In this document: one piece after another, positions 7,494 to 16,440 of the stretch | How the letters are laid out: each line of letters opens with the position of its first letter | Numbering within the stretch: the first letter of the stretch is position 1 | NCBI RefSeq assembly: GCF_019396345.1 | Contig: NZ_JAHKRM010000015.1 | Span: 1 to 51,631, forward strand | Reading direction: 5' to 3' | DNA: 51,631 nt | DNA from: Nonomuraea guangzhouensis | GTDB taxonomy: Bacteria > Actinomycetota > Actinomycetes > Streptosporangiales > Streptosporangiaceae | Made by a program: the position numbers and the translations under genes | Notes under the pieces: model-generated | Told to the model about the DNA's origin: nothing | Databases searched by the model: none | The model's input: only the letters and a program-made list of their open reading frames with translations

Positions 7494-7564
7494 GAAGGCC
7501 GGCACCGGCTCAAGGCAGTCTGTGACAGCTTCGACGACTGCTCCAGGTGGCGGGCAGCGCGCCC

Positions 7565-7603
7565 TACGACCCAAAGGATCAAGTCGTTTACGGAATTACC
7601 GGA
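7565..7603 (+). repeat. 39-bp direct repeat, right copy (immunity-like gene fragment)
   Basis: It encodes YDPKDQVVYGITG, matching YDPQDQVVYGIAG at the end of the gene at 1453-1816, and shows 36 of 39 bases identical to 1760-1798. The upstream 60 bases show no further similarity, so only the last 13 codons are present. It abuts the LysR fragment on the other strand. Confidence 0.75.
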
Positions 7604-7608
7604 CAGGA

Positions 7609-7824
7609 TCATTGTGCTGCCTCCATAGGGCCGAGGTCTCGCACAGTCTGGGCGAGGGCCCGGATGGGGTCGTTTTCCGACTCGCTGCGCCATACCAGTG
7701 CGTACGGCAGGGCGTCGACGTCAGTGACGGACAGGTAGGCGATGTCGGGACGGCTCCAATAGCGCCTCATGTGGGCGCGGAAGAGGCTGACGAGCTCCCC
7801 GGTGCTGGCCGTGAAAGATCGTCC
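7609..7824 (-). pseudogene. LysR regulator C-terminal fragment
   Basis: On the minus strand, about 70 codons encode FRAHMRRYWSRPDIAYLSVTD and then ALVWRSESENDPIRALAQTV. They match QARRYYARPDVAYVLISDAP and LLWRADGATARVRAFAEAA at the end of the intact LysR protein (3939-4832). The effector domain N-terminal part and the DNA-binding domain are missing, and the sequence before residue GRSFTAS is unrelated. This is a remnant of a second, diverged LysR gene in the opposite orientation. Confidence 0.75.
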
Positions 7825-7862
7825 CGCTCTTTCGGTCGCCCTCGACCGCCTTCGCGAAGTGC

Positions 7863-7880
7863 ATGTGACGTAGATCACAT
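7863..7880. promoter_or_regulatory. CRP/FNR-type binding site (ATGTGA-N6-TCACAT)
   Basis: ATGTGA CGTAGA TCACAT is a perfect dyad matching the CRP consensus TGTGA-N6-TCACA. It lies about 230 bases upstream of the RHS toxin start, in a stretch (7825-8108) with no gene. Nearby are a second perfect dyad, GTTGAC-CA-GTCAAC (7921-7934), that contains a TTGACC -35-like hexamer, and AT-rich DNA around 8035-8050. Regulation of the toxin gene by a cAMP-receptor-type protein is inferred. Confidence 0.55.
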
Positions 7881-8108
7881 GAGCGTTTTTCTTCGGGAAA
7901 GCGCCTTCCATAACATTTGCGTTGACCAGTCAACATGGAATGCGTGTCTAACTGGTTCTGACTGGCGGTGTCGGGTAAGTGACGCTCCCGGAGTTGACCG
8001 ATCTTGGTTTGTCGATCACATTCCGAGTGATCGTTCTTATATCTGCTTTAGGTGCGCCGAGGCCTCCTTGCCGGGGGTCTGCGTAAGCGTGCCTTGAAGG
8101 GGTGCGGT

Positions 8109-11100
8109 ATGCGAGCTCGACGTTTACGGATGTGGTTCGCGGCGTTGATCGTCGGGCTTTCGGCGATGGTGCTGATTTCGAGTGTCGGGGTGCCGGATCG
8201 GCTGGTTGAGCGCGCTGCCGCAGCCGTGCCGGATCCGGAACAGTCGGTGGACGGCCGTCCTGTACCGAAACGCGAGGTTCCCAAGGGGGCCGAGGAGACG
8301 GCGCCGAAGGTGGAACGGCGCAAGCCGGTGTGGCCGAAGGCCGGTAGCACGGAGGTGAGTGTCCCCGAGGTCGGCAAATTGGCCGACGCTGGGACGCTGC
8401 CGGTGAAGGTAGGCCAGGTCAAGGGCATTGATGTAGGCAAGGTCAAGGTGGAGACCTTAGCGCCCGAGGCGGCCCGCGCGCTTGGCGGGGTCGGCATCGC
8501 CGCTCGGCTGATGCGCGCGGATGGCGTGACGAGGGCCGGGAAGCTACAGGCGGAGTTCTCCTACGCGGGCTTCCGGGACGCTTTCGGCGGGGACTTCGCC
8601 ACCCGGTTGCGGCTGGTGCGGGTGCCTGCGTGTGCGGTCGAAGTGCCGCGGCCGAAGGCGTGTGTGGTGCGCCCGGTGGTGGTGCCGTCCAGGAACGATG
8701 TGAAGGCGGGACGGCTGGTTGCCGAGTTGGAAGCGGCGCCGGCTGGCGCCGTCGCGGCGGCGGTCAAGCCGACAACTCCGGGCAAGGACCGCAAGGCTTG
8801 GGCGGCGCAGGTGGCGCGTGATCGGCTGGCGGCGCAGCTCCAGGCTGGTTCGGTGTATCTGCTGTCAGTCGGCATGACGGGGCCGAACGGTAACTGGGGC
8901 GCGACCGATCTGAAGCCATCGGGGACGTGGCAGGCGGGCACCTCGGGTGGTGGGTTCGACTATGACGTGCCGTTGCCGGAGGCGCCGTCGGTGGGCGGTG
9001 ATGGGCCGGACCTGTCGTTGCAGTACGACGCATCTTCGGTGGATGGGCAGGGGCAGTGGTCCAACAACCAGTCCAGCGTGGTGGGTGCGGGCTGGGATCT
9101 GAGTGCCGGGTTCATCGAGCGGCGTTACCGCCGCTGTTACGTCGACAACTTCTACGACGACAACACCGCGGAGTTGATCTGGACCGCCGAGGAGAAGGGG
9201 ATCGGCGGGGAGGCGTTGTGCTGGGAGTCGCCGGACGAGACCGACGACGATTCCTCGACCAATGACAAGTCGCAGTCGGAGTTGGTGCTGTCGGCGGGTG
9301 GCCGTTCGGCGCAGATCGTTAAGGACCGTACCGCGGGCGGGTGGAAGACGGTTCCGGACTTCGGCTGGAAGATCGAGCAGGTCGCCGGGGGAGCCGACAG
9401 CCAGCCGTATTGGAAGGTCACCAGCCAGGACGGCACGGTGTGGCGGTTCGGCTACACCAAGGACGCCCAGTGGCAGGTGCCGTACGTGGGCAACGACTCG
9501 GGCGAGCCGTGCTACGACCGCTACCTGAACAACGACATTCCGCCGACCTGTACGGGTGTGTGGCGGTGGAACCTGGATCAGGAGATCGACTCCAACGAGA
9601 ACGTGCTCGACTACTCCTACAACCGGGAGACCAACTACTTCTGCCTGCCCTCATGCGCGCACGAGCTGTATCGGGTGCTGCCCTATGACCGCGGCGGCAC
9701 GCTGGCCAAGGTGCAGTGGGGCCACAACACCCAAGTGCCCGGCAGCGTACCCACAGCGCGTACCACCTTCACCACCACCGATCGCGGCGGCGTCGACGTA
9801 CCGACTGACCTGCAGTGCACGCAGGCAGCCAACTGCAACAACAGCGCGATCGGCTTCTTCTCCACCCGCAAACTCACCTCGGTCCTGACCGAGTCGCTCA
9901 ACCCCACCTCCAACGGGTGGGATCCGGTGGATCGGCTGGACCTGGCGCAGACGTGGATCTACCAGCGCACCGACTTCGGACCGGCCGATGATCCGGCGCT
10001 GTGGCTGGACACCGTTCAGCAGACCGGGCTGGCCACCACCCAACAGGTGACGTTGCCGCCGCTGGACTTCGACGCGGTGATGCTGGCCGGGAAGATGGAC
10101 TACGACTCGATGTCGGATTGGACCGACCTGCTGTCGTGGCGGATGGTGCCGCGCATCGCCGCCATCGGCAACGGGATGGGCGGCCGTACCGAGGTCACCT
10201 ACGGGCAGGCCGATCCGTGCGGTGGCGGCAAGGGCCGTGACGGCTCCAACTACTTCACCGACAAGACCGGCGACTGCTACGACGTCGACATGGGCAGCGA
10301 CCCTGACTCCGGTTATGAGAGCTGGTCGCGCTTCTTCAAGCAGCTCGCGGTCAAGGTCGTCGAACGCGACATGGTCGGCGCTTCGCCCGACATGGTGCAT
10401 CAGTACGAGTTCCTCGGCAAACCTCGCTGGACCAAGCCGGTGCAGTTCGCCGAGCCTGGCCAGGCGCCACCCGCCTCGGAGTGGCGTGGCTACGCTCAGG
10501 TCCGCACCATCGACGGGGCAGGCAGCGACCCGTCGGCCTACACCGTCAGCACCCGCACCTACCTGGGCGGTACTGGCGAGACAGTCACCGACTTCGATGG
10601 CGGCACCGTGGTGGACAAGCCGATCCTGCAGGGCAACGTGCTGCAGGAGCAGTCATGGAAGATGACCACGCTCAGCCCGCGCGCCTATACCGAGGTCGAT
10701 TCCACCCGGTATGAGTACACGATCCAGACCACCGGCAACGGGCCCGGCACCATGGATCCGGGGTTGGTGCTGCAGACCCGCGAGCGCTCCCGCGACAAGA
10801 TAACCGGCGGCGCCTGGCGCTACACCGACGAGAAGACCGGCTACAACGCCGACGGTCTGCCGAACAAGGTCAACGACTACGGCCAGGACGGCGTCACCAC
10901 CGACAACACGTGCACCACGACTACGTACGCGCGCAACGCCGACGCCGGTCAGTGGCTGCTGGACTTCCCGTCGGTGGTGGAGGAGCGGTCTGGTGACGAC
11001 TGCGTGGCGGGCGCGTTGATCGGCAAGACGATCACCCTGTACGACCTGGGCACCGATCCGGCCGCCAACAAGCCGAGTGACGGCAACCCGACCGAGGTCC

Positions 11101-14100
11101 GCTCCTACGCCAACGCCTCCACCATCTCCACCGCCAAAGCCACCTATGACGAGTACGGCCGCCAGCTGACCAGCGTCGACCCCCTCGGCAAGACCACTTC
11201 AACCACCTACACCCCGCCCGTCGGCTGGCCCGCCACCGGCGTCACGACGACCAACTCGCTCGGCCACACCGTCACCGCCCGCCTGTCACACGTGCTGGGC
11301 GAAGCGGTCGCGGTCACCGACGCCAACGGCAAGACCACCGAGATCGACTACGACGCGCTCGGCCGTACCACCGCGTTATGGAAGCCCGGCCAGCCGCGTA
11401 CCGGCGGCACTCCCAGCACGACGGTGGCCTACGACATCGCCTGGAACGGCTGGCTGGGCCAGCCCACCGCGCCGATCAAGACCACGATCAAGCAGCTGCT
11501 GACCGGTACGAAGTACACCAGTGCCATCAGCTACGAGGACGGTTTAGGCCGGGCCCGCGAGGCGCAGACCGACTCGCCGTCCGGCGGCCGGATCGTCACC
11601 GCCACCACCTACGACGCGCGCGGTCTGACCGCCGCGGTTTCCGAGCCGGTGCACAACACCGGACAACCGGGCAGCGGGCTGCTCAACCCCGCGACGGCCA
11701 GCTTGCCGCAGTGGACCAAGAGCGTCTATGACGATCAGGAACGCCCGGTCGCCTCGATCGCCTACCACCTCGACACTGAGCTGCGGCGCACCAGCACTGC
11801 CTACCCCGGCGCCGACCGCACCGAGGTGACACCTCCGGTCGGCGGCAAGACCGCCACCGTCACCGACGTCTTCGACCGCGCCGTCAAGGTCGAGGAGTGG
11901 GCCGACGCCACTGTCCACCAGGACTCCAGCTACGGCTACGACCTGCACGGCAACCTCACGAAGATGACGGACGCGAACGGCAACGTCCGCACCTACACCT
12001 TCGACTGGCTGAACCGGCGCACCGCCGCCACCGACCCGGACGCCGGCGCCTCCAGCTACGGCTACGACCTGGCCGGCCGACTCAGTTACAGCATCAACGG
12101 CAAGAACCAGAAGACCTCCAACAGTTACGACGACCTGGGCCGACCAACCATCCAATGGGCCGGCGAGGTGTCCACCGGCACCAAACTCGCCGAATTCAGC
12201 TACGACACCGTCGCCAAGGGCCAGCCCGGCGCCGCCACCCGCTACACGGGCGGCCAGCCTTACACCCAGACCGTCACCGCCTACGACAGCGACTACCGGC
12301 CCACCGCCACCAAACTCACCATCCCAGCCAGCGAAGGCAACCTCGGCCGCGACTACACCTTCACCTCCGCCTACGACCCGGCTGGCAACCTGCGCGAGCA
12401 GAGCCTGCCCGAGGCCGGCGGGCTGGCCGCCGAGAAGCTCACCTACGCCTATACCGACCTCGGCTTCGCCAAGGGATTGACCTCCGACCTGGGTGGTTTC
12501 ACCTACGTCAAGGACACCGCCTTCACCCCCACCGGCAAACTCGCCACCCGCTCGCTCGGCGCCGCCGGTCAGGTCAAACGCACCCTCGAACGTGACACCA
12601 CCACCGACTGGCTGTCTCGGGTCTCCACTCAGACCAAGGCCGACACGACCGCCCCCGACACCGTCCAAGATGATCGCTACAGCTACAACGTCGCGGGCAC
12701 CATCACCCGCGTCCTGGACGCCGCCTCGGCCATCCCCGGTACCACCGATGGCCAGTCCGAATGCTTCACCTATGACGGTCTGCTGCGGTTGAAGACCGCC
12801 TACACCACCACCGCTTCCTCGTGCACCGGGACAGGCGACGCCAAGGGCCTCGACCCCTACAGCCAGGCGTACTCCTACGACAAGGTCGGCAACCTCACCA
12901 GCCTGACCGACAACGGCCAGACCGCCACCTACGCCTATCCCGCCCCCGGCGCCAACGCGGTCCGGCCCAACGCCGTCACCTCCATCGCTCGCCCCACCGG
13001 CACCGACACCTACGCCTACGACAACGCCGGGCAGTTGTCAGCTCGCACCGTGGCCGGCAAGCAGGCCACCTTCGACTTCGACCAACTCGGCCAGCTTGCC
13101 CAGGCCACCGTCGACGGCAAGCAAACCAGCATGGTCTATGACGCCGCAGGCCAGCGGCTGATCCGCCGCGACCCCGACGGCAGCGCCACCCTCTACCTCG
13201 GCTCGATGGAACTGCGCCTGTCTGGCGGCCTGGTCGCGGGCAAGCGCTACTACAGCGCCAGCGACGGTTCCCCGATCGCCATGCGCGACGCCACCGGCGT
13301 CACCTGGCTGCTGGCAGGCCAGCACGGCAGCACCCAACTGGCCATCAACGCCACCACCGGCACCATCAACCGCGAACGGTACCTGCCCTACGGCCAGCGC
13401 CGCGGCGGCGACGACTTGCCCTTCACCGACCGCGGCTTCCTTGGCAAGATCGAAGATGCCTCCACCGGTCTGGACTACCTCGGCGCCCGCTACTACGACC
13501 CCGCCATCGCCAAATTCATCAGCACCGATCCAGTTCTCAGCTTGAAGAAGCCGGAATGGGCCAACCCCTACAGTTACGCTGCCAATAACCCTCTCAACTT
13601 CTCGGACCCAGACGGCGATGAACCACGACCGTGGCATGACAAGAACTGGGGCAAGAAGTCCGAGAAGCAGCGTAAAAAGATCACCAAGCAGTATATGGCC
13701 GGTGAGCGCAAAGCGGCGAATAATTTCCGTCGGCGCGAGAAGGATCAGGCGCTTTCTGCGCTGGCACGAGACAAGAAAGGCTTGGCTGAGAGAAGAGCGG
13801 CGAAAGAAGCTGAGAAGAACAGAAAACCTGGATTCCAGGAAAGCTTGTACTGCGGTAAGAGCAGCACAAAGGAGATGTGCGAGAAGGCAAAGGAGATCGA
13901 CCGGCTGATGGATAAGGCTGGTATCAGTCCGGCCGACGCCATATTGAATGGCAACATCCACAATCCGCTGGACGTTGTAGGGCCAAGGAAGGTAGGGAAG
14001 GGGCGAGTCAGGATTGGGTCACCATGTAGCAGTTTCATTCCCGGAACCAAAGTCCTTATGGCAGACGGAACCAAGAAGTCCATTGAAGACATCAAGGCTG

Positions 14101-14795
14101 GCGATAAGGTCTTAGCCTCAGATCCCGAGACAGGTAGAACCGGCTCTAGGCCAGTTACAAACATCATCACCACTAAGGGTAGTAAGAACCTCGCCAAAAT
14201 AACCGTCTCCGCTGAGGCTGGCCAAGGTGGCAGCGAAGGCGTCGTTACCGCTACCGATACCCACCCCTTCTGGGTGCCAGCAGTTCATGCCTGGATACAG
14301 GCCGGTTCGCTGCAAGCGAAGCAATGGCTTCAAACAAGTGCAGGCACCCATGTGCAAGTCTCAGCCATCGCGAGATGGAGCATTGGTGACCAACGTGTCC
14401 ACAATCTGACAGTCGATGACCTTCACACTTACTATGTTCTCGCTGGAACAACGCCGGTCCTGGTTCACAATTCAAAATGCGGTTGGGATCTTGCTAAGAT
14501 CGACGAAAAGTATGACAAGCATGTGCTAGGAATTGGTAAGCGCCCTGGCGAATTTGCTGATATGCCGGAATACGCAGACGCTCCAGGCTTCGCCCGCTAT
14601 GAGCAAGATGCTTGCACCTTGATGTGTGGCGCTAGAGGCGAAGGCGTGAGAGAAGTAGTGCGTTCATCCGATGGGGCAATCCTGCGACTTGACACTGCAA
14701 CAGGTAGACTAGGGATAATGCAAAACGGAAAGATTACGAACTTCTTCCGTCCGGATAATCCAGCAGCCTATATTGAAGCCGAAAGTAGGCGATGA
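8109..14795 (+). CDS. Secreted RHS/YD-repeat polymorphic toxin with Hint domain
   Basis: The 2228-residue protein starts at ATG 8109, about eight bases after AAGGGG; an upstream GTG at 8052 lacks a site. Residues 1-35 form a signal sequence (WFAALIVGLSAMVLISSV). An N-terminal module of about residues 40-900 includes GPDLSLQYDASSVDG and SVVGAGWDLSAGFIERRYRR. YD repeats run from about 1000 to 1790, and the RHS core ends with GLDYLGARYYDP and NPYSYAANNPLNFSDPDG (about 1785-1838). A charged linker follows, then a Hint autoprocessing domain from Cys1973 (CSSFIPGTKVLMADG) to VHN at 2119-2121, with the TxxHPFW motif. The last 107 residues are the toxin tail, ending TGRLGIMQNGKITNFFRP, which may be a BECR-type nuclease (weak inference). 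GC content falls visibly after about 13620, as expected for exchangeable toxin tips. Confidence 0.92.
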   Translation: MRARRLRMWFAALIVGLSAMVLISSVGVPDRLVERAAAAVPDPEQSVDGRPVPKREVPKGAEETAPKVERRKPVWPKAGSTEVSVPEVGKLADAGTLPVKVGQVKGIDVGKVKVETLAPEAARALGGVGIAARLMRADGVTRAGKLQAEFSYAGFRDAFGGDFATRLRLVRVPACAVEVPRPKACVVRPVVVPSRNDVKAGRLVAELEAAPAGAVAAAVKPTTPGKDRKAWAAQVARDRLAAQLQAGSVYLLSVGMTGPNGNWGATDLKPSGTWQAGTSGGGFDYDVPLPEAPSVGGDGPDLSLQYDASSVDGQGQWSNNQSSVVGAGWDLSAGFIERRYRRCYVDNFYDDNTAELIWTAEEKGIGGEALCWESPDETDDDSSTNDKSQSELVLSAGGRSAQIVKDRTAGGWKTVPDFGWKIEQVAGGADSQPYWKVTSQDGTVWRFGYTKDAQWQVPYVGNDSGEPCYDRYLNNDIPPTCTGVWRWNLDQEIDSNENVLDYSYNRETNYFCLPSCAHELYRVLPYDRGGTLAKVQWGHNTQVPGSVPTARTTFTTTDRGGVDVPTDLQCTQAANCNNSAIGFFSTRKLTSVLTESLNPTSNGWDPVDRLDLAQTWIYQRTDFGPADDPALWLDTVQQTGLATTQQVTLPPLDFDAVMLAGKMDYDSMSDWTDLLSWRMVPRIAAIGNGMGGRTEVTYGQADPCGGGKGRDGSNYFTDKTGDCYDVDMGSDPDSGYESWSRFFKQLAVKVVERDMVGASPDMVHQYEFLGKPRWTKPVQFAEPGQAPPASEWRGYAQVRTIDGAGSDPSAYTVSTRTYLGGTGETVTDFDGGTVVDKPILQGNVLQEQSWKMTTLSPRAYTEVDSTRYEYTIQTTGNGPGTMDPGLVLQTRERSRDKITGGAWRYTDEKTGYNADGLPNKVNDYGQDGVTTDNTCTTTTYARNADAGQWLLDFPSVVEERSGDDCVAGALIGKTITLYDLGTDPAANKPSDGNPTEVRSYANASTISTAKATYDEYGRQLTSVDPLGKTTSTTYTPPVGWPATGVTTTNSLGHTVTARLSHVLGEAVAVTDANGKTTEIDYDALGRTTALWKPGQPRTGGTPSTTVAYDIAWNGWLGQPTAPIKTTIKQLLTGTKYTSAISYEDGLGRAREAQTDSPSGGRIVTATTYDARGLTAAVSEPVHNTGQPGSGLLNPATASLPQWTKSVYDDQERPVASIAYHLDTELRRTSTAYPGADRTEVTPPVGGKTATVTDVFDRAVKVEEWADATVHQDSSYGYDLHGNLTKMTDANGNVRTYTFDWLNRRTAATDPDAGASSYGYDLAGRLSYSINGKNQKTSNSYDDLGRPTIQWAGEVSTGTKLAEFSYDTVAKGQPGAATRYTGGQPYTQTVTAYDSDYRPTATKLTIPASEGNLGRDYTFTSAYDPAGNLREQSLPEAGGLAAEKLTYAYTDLGFAKGLTSDLGGFTYVKDTAFTPTGKLATRSLGAAGQVKRTLERDTTTDWLSRVSTQTKADTTAPDTVQDDRYSYNVAGTITRVLDAASAIPGTTDGQSECFTYDGLLRLKTAYTTTASSCTGTGDAKGLDPYSQAYSYDKVGNLTSLTDNGQTATYAYPAPGANAVRPNAVTSIARPTGTDTYAYDNAGQLSARTVAGKQATFDFDQLGQLAQATVDGKQTSMVYDAAGQRLIRRDPDGSATLYLGSMELRLSGGLVAGKRYYSASDGSPIAMRDATGVTWLLAGQHGSTQLAINATTGTINRERYLPYGQRRGGDDLPFTDRGFLGKIEDASTGLDYLGARYYDPAIAKFISTDPVLSLKKPEWANPYSYAANNPLNFSDPDGDEPRPWHDKNWGKKSEKQRKKITKQYMAGERKAANNFRRREKDQALSALARDKKGLAERRAAKEAEKNRKPGFQESLYCGKSSTKEMCEKAKEIDRLMDKAGISPADAILNGNIHNPLDVVGPRKVGKGRVRIGSPCSSFIPGTKVLMADGTKKSIEDIKAGDKVLASDPETGRTGSRPVTNIITTKGSKNLAKITVSAEAGQGGSEGVVTATDTHPFWVPAVHAWIQAGSLQAKQWLQTSAGTHVQVSAIARWSIGDQRVHNLTVDDLHTYYVLAGTTPVLVHNSKCGWDLAKIDEKYDKHVLGIGKRPGEFADMPEYADAPGFARYEQDACTLMCGARGEGVREVVRSSDGAILRLDTATGRLGIMQNGKITNFFRPDNPAAYIEAESRR

Positions 14796-15435
14796 GATCC
14801 AGAATTTCGATGAGCGCTTCTCGGAAGCCTTCTTTCGCAGGGGATGGCGGACCTCGATGCTGCCTGCCGAGGCTGTAGCGCGCTGGCATTCATTTGCGGA
14901 GGACTGTATTTGGGGATACCCATGGGACGTTGAGGACTACTTCAACGATCTGTCGCTTAGGTCGCTGCTTGGCACCACGCTTCCAGAACTGGATCCCGTA
15001 GATCACGGGCGTGCTAGCGGGCTTAGAAAGTCGATCGCGATGTCAGACGAAGTGCTCAAAAGAGTTCTGGTTCGCGATTCCTTTCCGGATTTTTCGGAGG
15101 CTGAATGGTGGATGCGATGTACGCCTATTTACGCCGCAAAGAAATTCTGTGCCGAGTTCTACGCGTCTTACGGAGTGGAAATCGCTTCGAGGTCGAGATA
15201 TGACGATGAAGTGGATGAAATGGCGCGCATGATCGCCGAGGGGCTTTCCGTCGCTGGGGTCTGTGTCATAGCGCGAAACGATCACTGGTACGTGTCGCTC
15301 AGGCCTGGCCTCTTCATACGTGCTTGTCGTGATGCTTTTTTGCTAAGCCGGGAAAGTGTCAAAGTTGTCTGGAAATGGCTAATGCGTGAGATGTCGGACG
15401 ACGAACTTCACCGATCCCTAACGCTACACCTATAA
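14773..15435 (+). CDS. Candidate immunity protein for the RHS toxin
   Basis: The 220-residue product is encoded immediately after the toxin, overlapping its stop by 23 bases when read from TTG 14773. The next in-frame ATG, at 14857, would give about 192 residues. No strong ribosome site is visible, so the start is uncertain and translation may be coupled to the toxin. The protein is soluble and acidic, rich in Trp and Arg (CIWGYPWDVEDYFNDL, SEAEWWMRCTP), and has no signal peptide, as expected for a cytosolic antitoxin. I do not recognise its family. Its lower GC content matches the toxin tail, suggesting that the two moved together. The immunity role is inferred from position. Confidence 0.65.
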   Translation: MKPKVGDEIQNFDERFSEAFFRRGWRTSMLPAEAVARWHSFAEDCIWGYPWDVEDYFNDLSLRSLLGTTLPELDPVDHGRASGLRKSIAMSDEVLKRVLVRDSFPDFSEAEWWMRCTPIYAAKKFCAEFYASYGVEIASRSRYDDEVDEMARMIAEGLSVAGVCVIARNDHWYVSLRPGLFIRACRDAFLLSRESVKVVWKWLMREMSDDELHRSLTLHL

Positions 15436-15485
15436 ACTCAGGTGTCGATTTATGGTCAGTGTAGATAGAGAGCTTTAAACGCTGG

Positions 15486-16210
15486 TTATGGGGGCTTGAG
15501 GTCGAGGCCGGTCTTGGCGATGAATCCGCTGATCAGCTGGGGTCGGTACTGCATCTTCTTCAGCCGGGTCTTGATCAGCCGGGCGAGTTCGTTCGGGGTC
15601 TTCTTGGCCAGGTTGGCCAAGGACCGTTTCAGATGGGCCCAGACCGCCTCGACCGGGTTGAGCTCGGGGGCGTAGGCGGGTAACTGGATGACCGTCAGCC
15701 AGGCACGGCGCTCGACCAGGTCCCGCATCCGCGCGCTGAGGTGGGTGTTCAAGTTGTCCCAGGCGAGCATGATCGGGCCGCCCAGTTGCTGGTGGGCGGC
15801 ATCGAGCAGGGCTGCGTAGTCGGTCTCGGAGAAGGACTTGCGCTCGCCTTTGCGGCCTCGCCGCAGCCGGATCCGGTAGATCAGCCGAGGCGTGCGGCCG
15901 GGCTTGGTGGCGATCAACCCGGCGATCATCACCGTACCCGACCCGCTGCCCGACACCGTGACCACCGGCGTCACCCCACGCCCCCCAGCTGCGGCCTTTC
16001 GGGGGTCTCAGGCCTTGACCGGCCTCGTCTTGGAAACAGAGCCAGGCGTCCAGGTCCGCCGCGGCTCTTTTCCCTCCGGCCAGACATCGTTGCGCCAGGC
16101 GGTGATCGCTGCTTCGTCGCGCTCGACTGCCCGCCGGGTCGGCACCTGCCAGCTCCAGCCCAGCCGATGCAGCAGATCAGCTCGAAGGTATTGGCTGGAG
16201 TCTCAGTGAC
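15486..16210 (-). pseudogene. IS630 family transposase, 5'-truncated and frameshifted
   Basis: The longest open part (15486-15974) encodes the DDE C-terminal half, with MLAWDNLNTHLS (second Asp) and LPAYAPELNPVEAVWAHLKR (final Glu). The first catalytic Asp motif, AWLCFQDEAGQGLRPPKGRSWG, lies just upstream in another frame. Deleting one base from the six-C run near 15984-15989 restores continuity to WGRGVTPVV. A further frame change near 16060 separates this from GWSWQVPTRRAVERDEAAI (to about 16190). The helix-turn-helix N-terminus is missing. At least two frame changes make it inactive unless recoding occurs. The interval 15436-15485 before it holds no gene. Confidence 0.75.
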
Positions 16211-16313
16211 GTAGGAGGGGCTTTCGTCGGTTCGGGTGGATCGAGCGGACCGGGGATGGGAGCCGCTTCAGGCGCTGACGTACGCCTCCGTTACCGTCAA
16301 GCTGTAGGGCATG

Positions 16314-16330
16314 TTGTAGGAAACCTACAA
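16314..16330. repeat. Short inverted repeat TTGTAGG-AAA-CCTACAA
   Basis: A perfect 7-bp dyad with a three-base centre lies in the 16211-16440 gap between two transposase remnants. It could be an operator or a leftover of an element end. No promoter or gene is visible next to it. Confidence 0.3.
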
Positions 16331-16440
16331 TTGCTTTGAGCTGGACAAATGCAAGATGTCGTCGGTCGGGCATGCTGGTCTAATCGATGGATTTTTCGCG
16401 GGGTCAAGGCGGTTCTTCGATTTTGAAGGGGGTAGTCACC

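Noticed and set aside
8109..14795. YD repeats read as a DNA tandem-repeat or CRISPR-like array
   Set aside because: The repeats are degenerate protein repeats of an RHS protein, with no regular DNA spacing or constant direct repeat.
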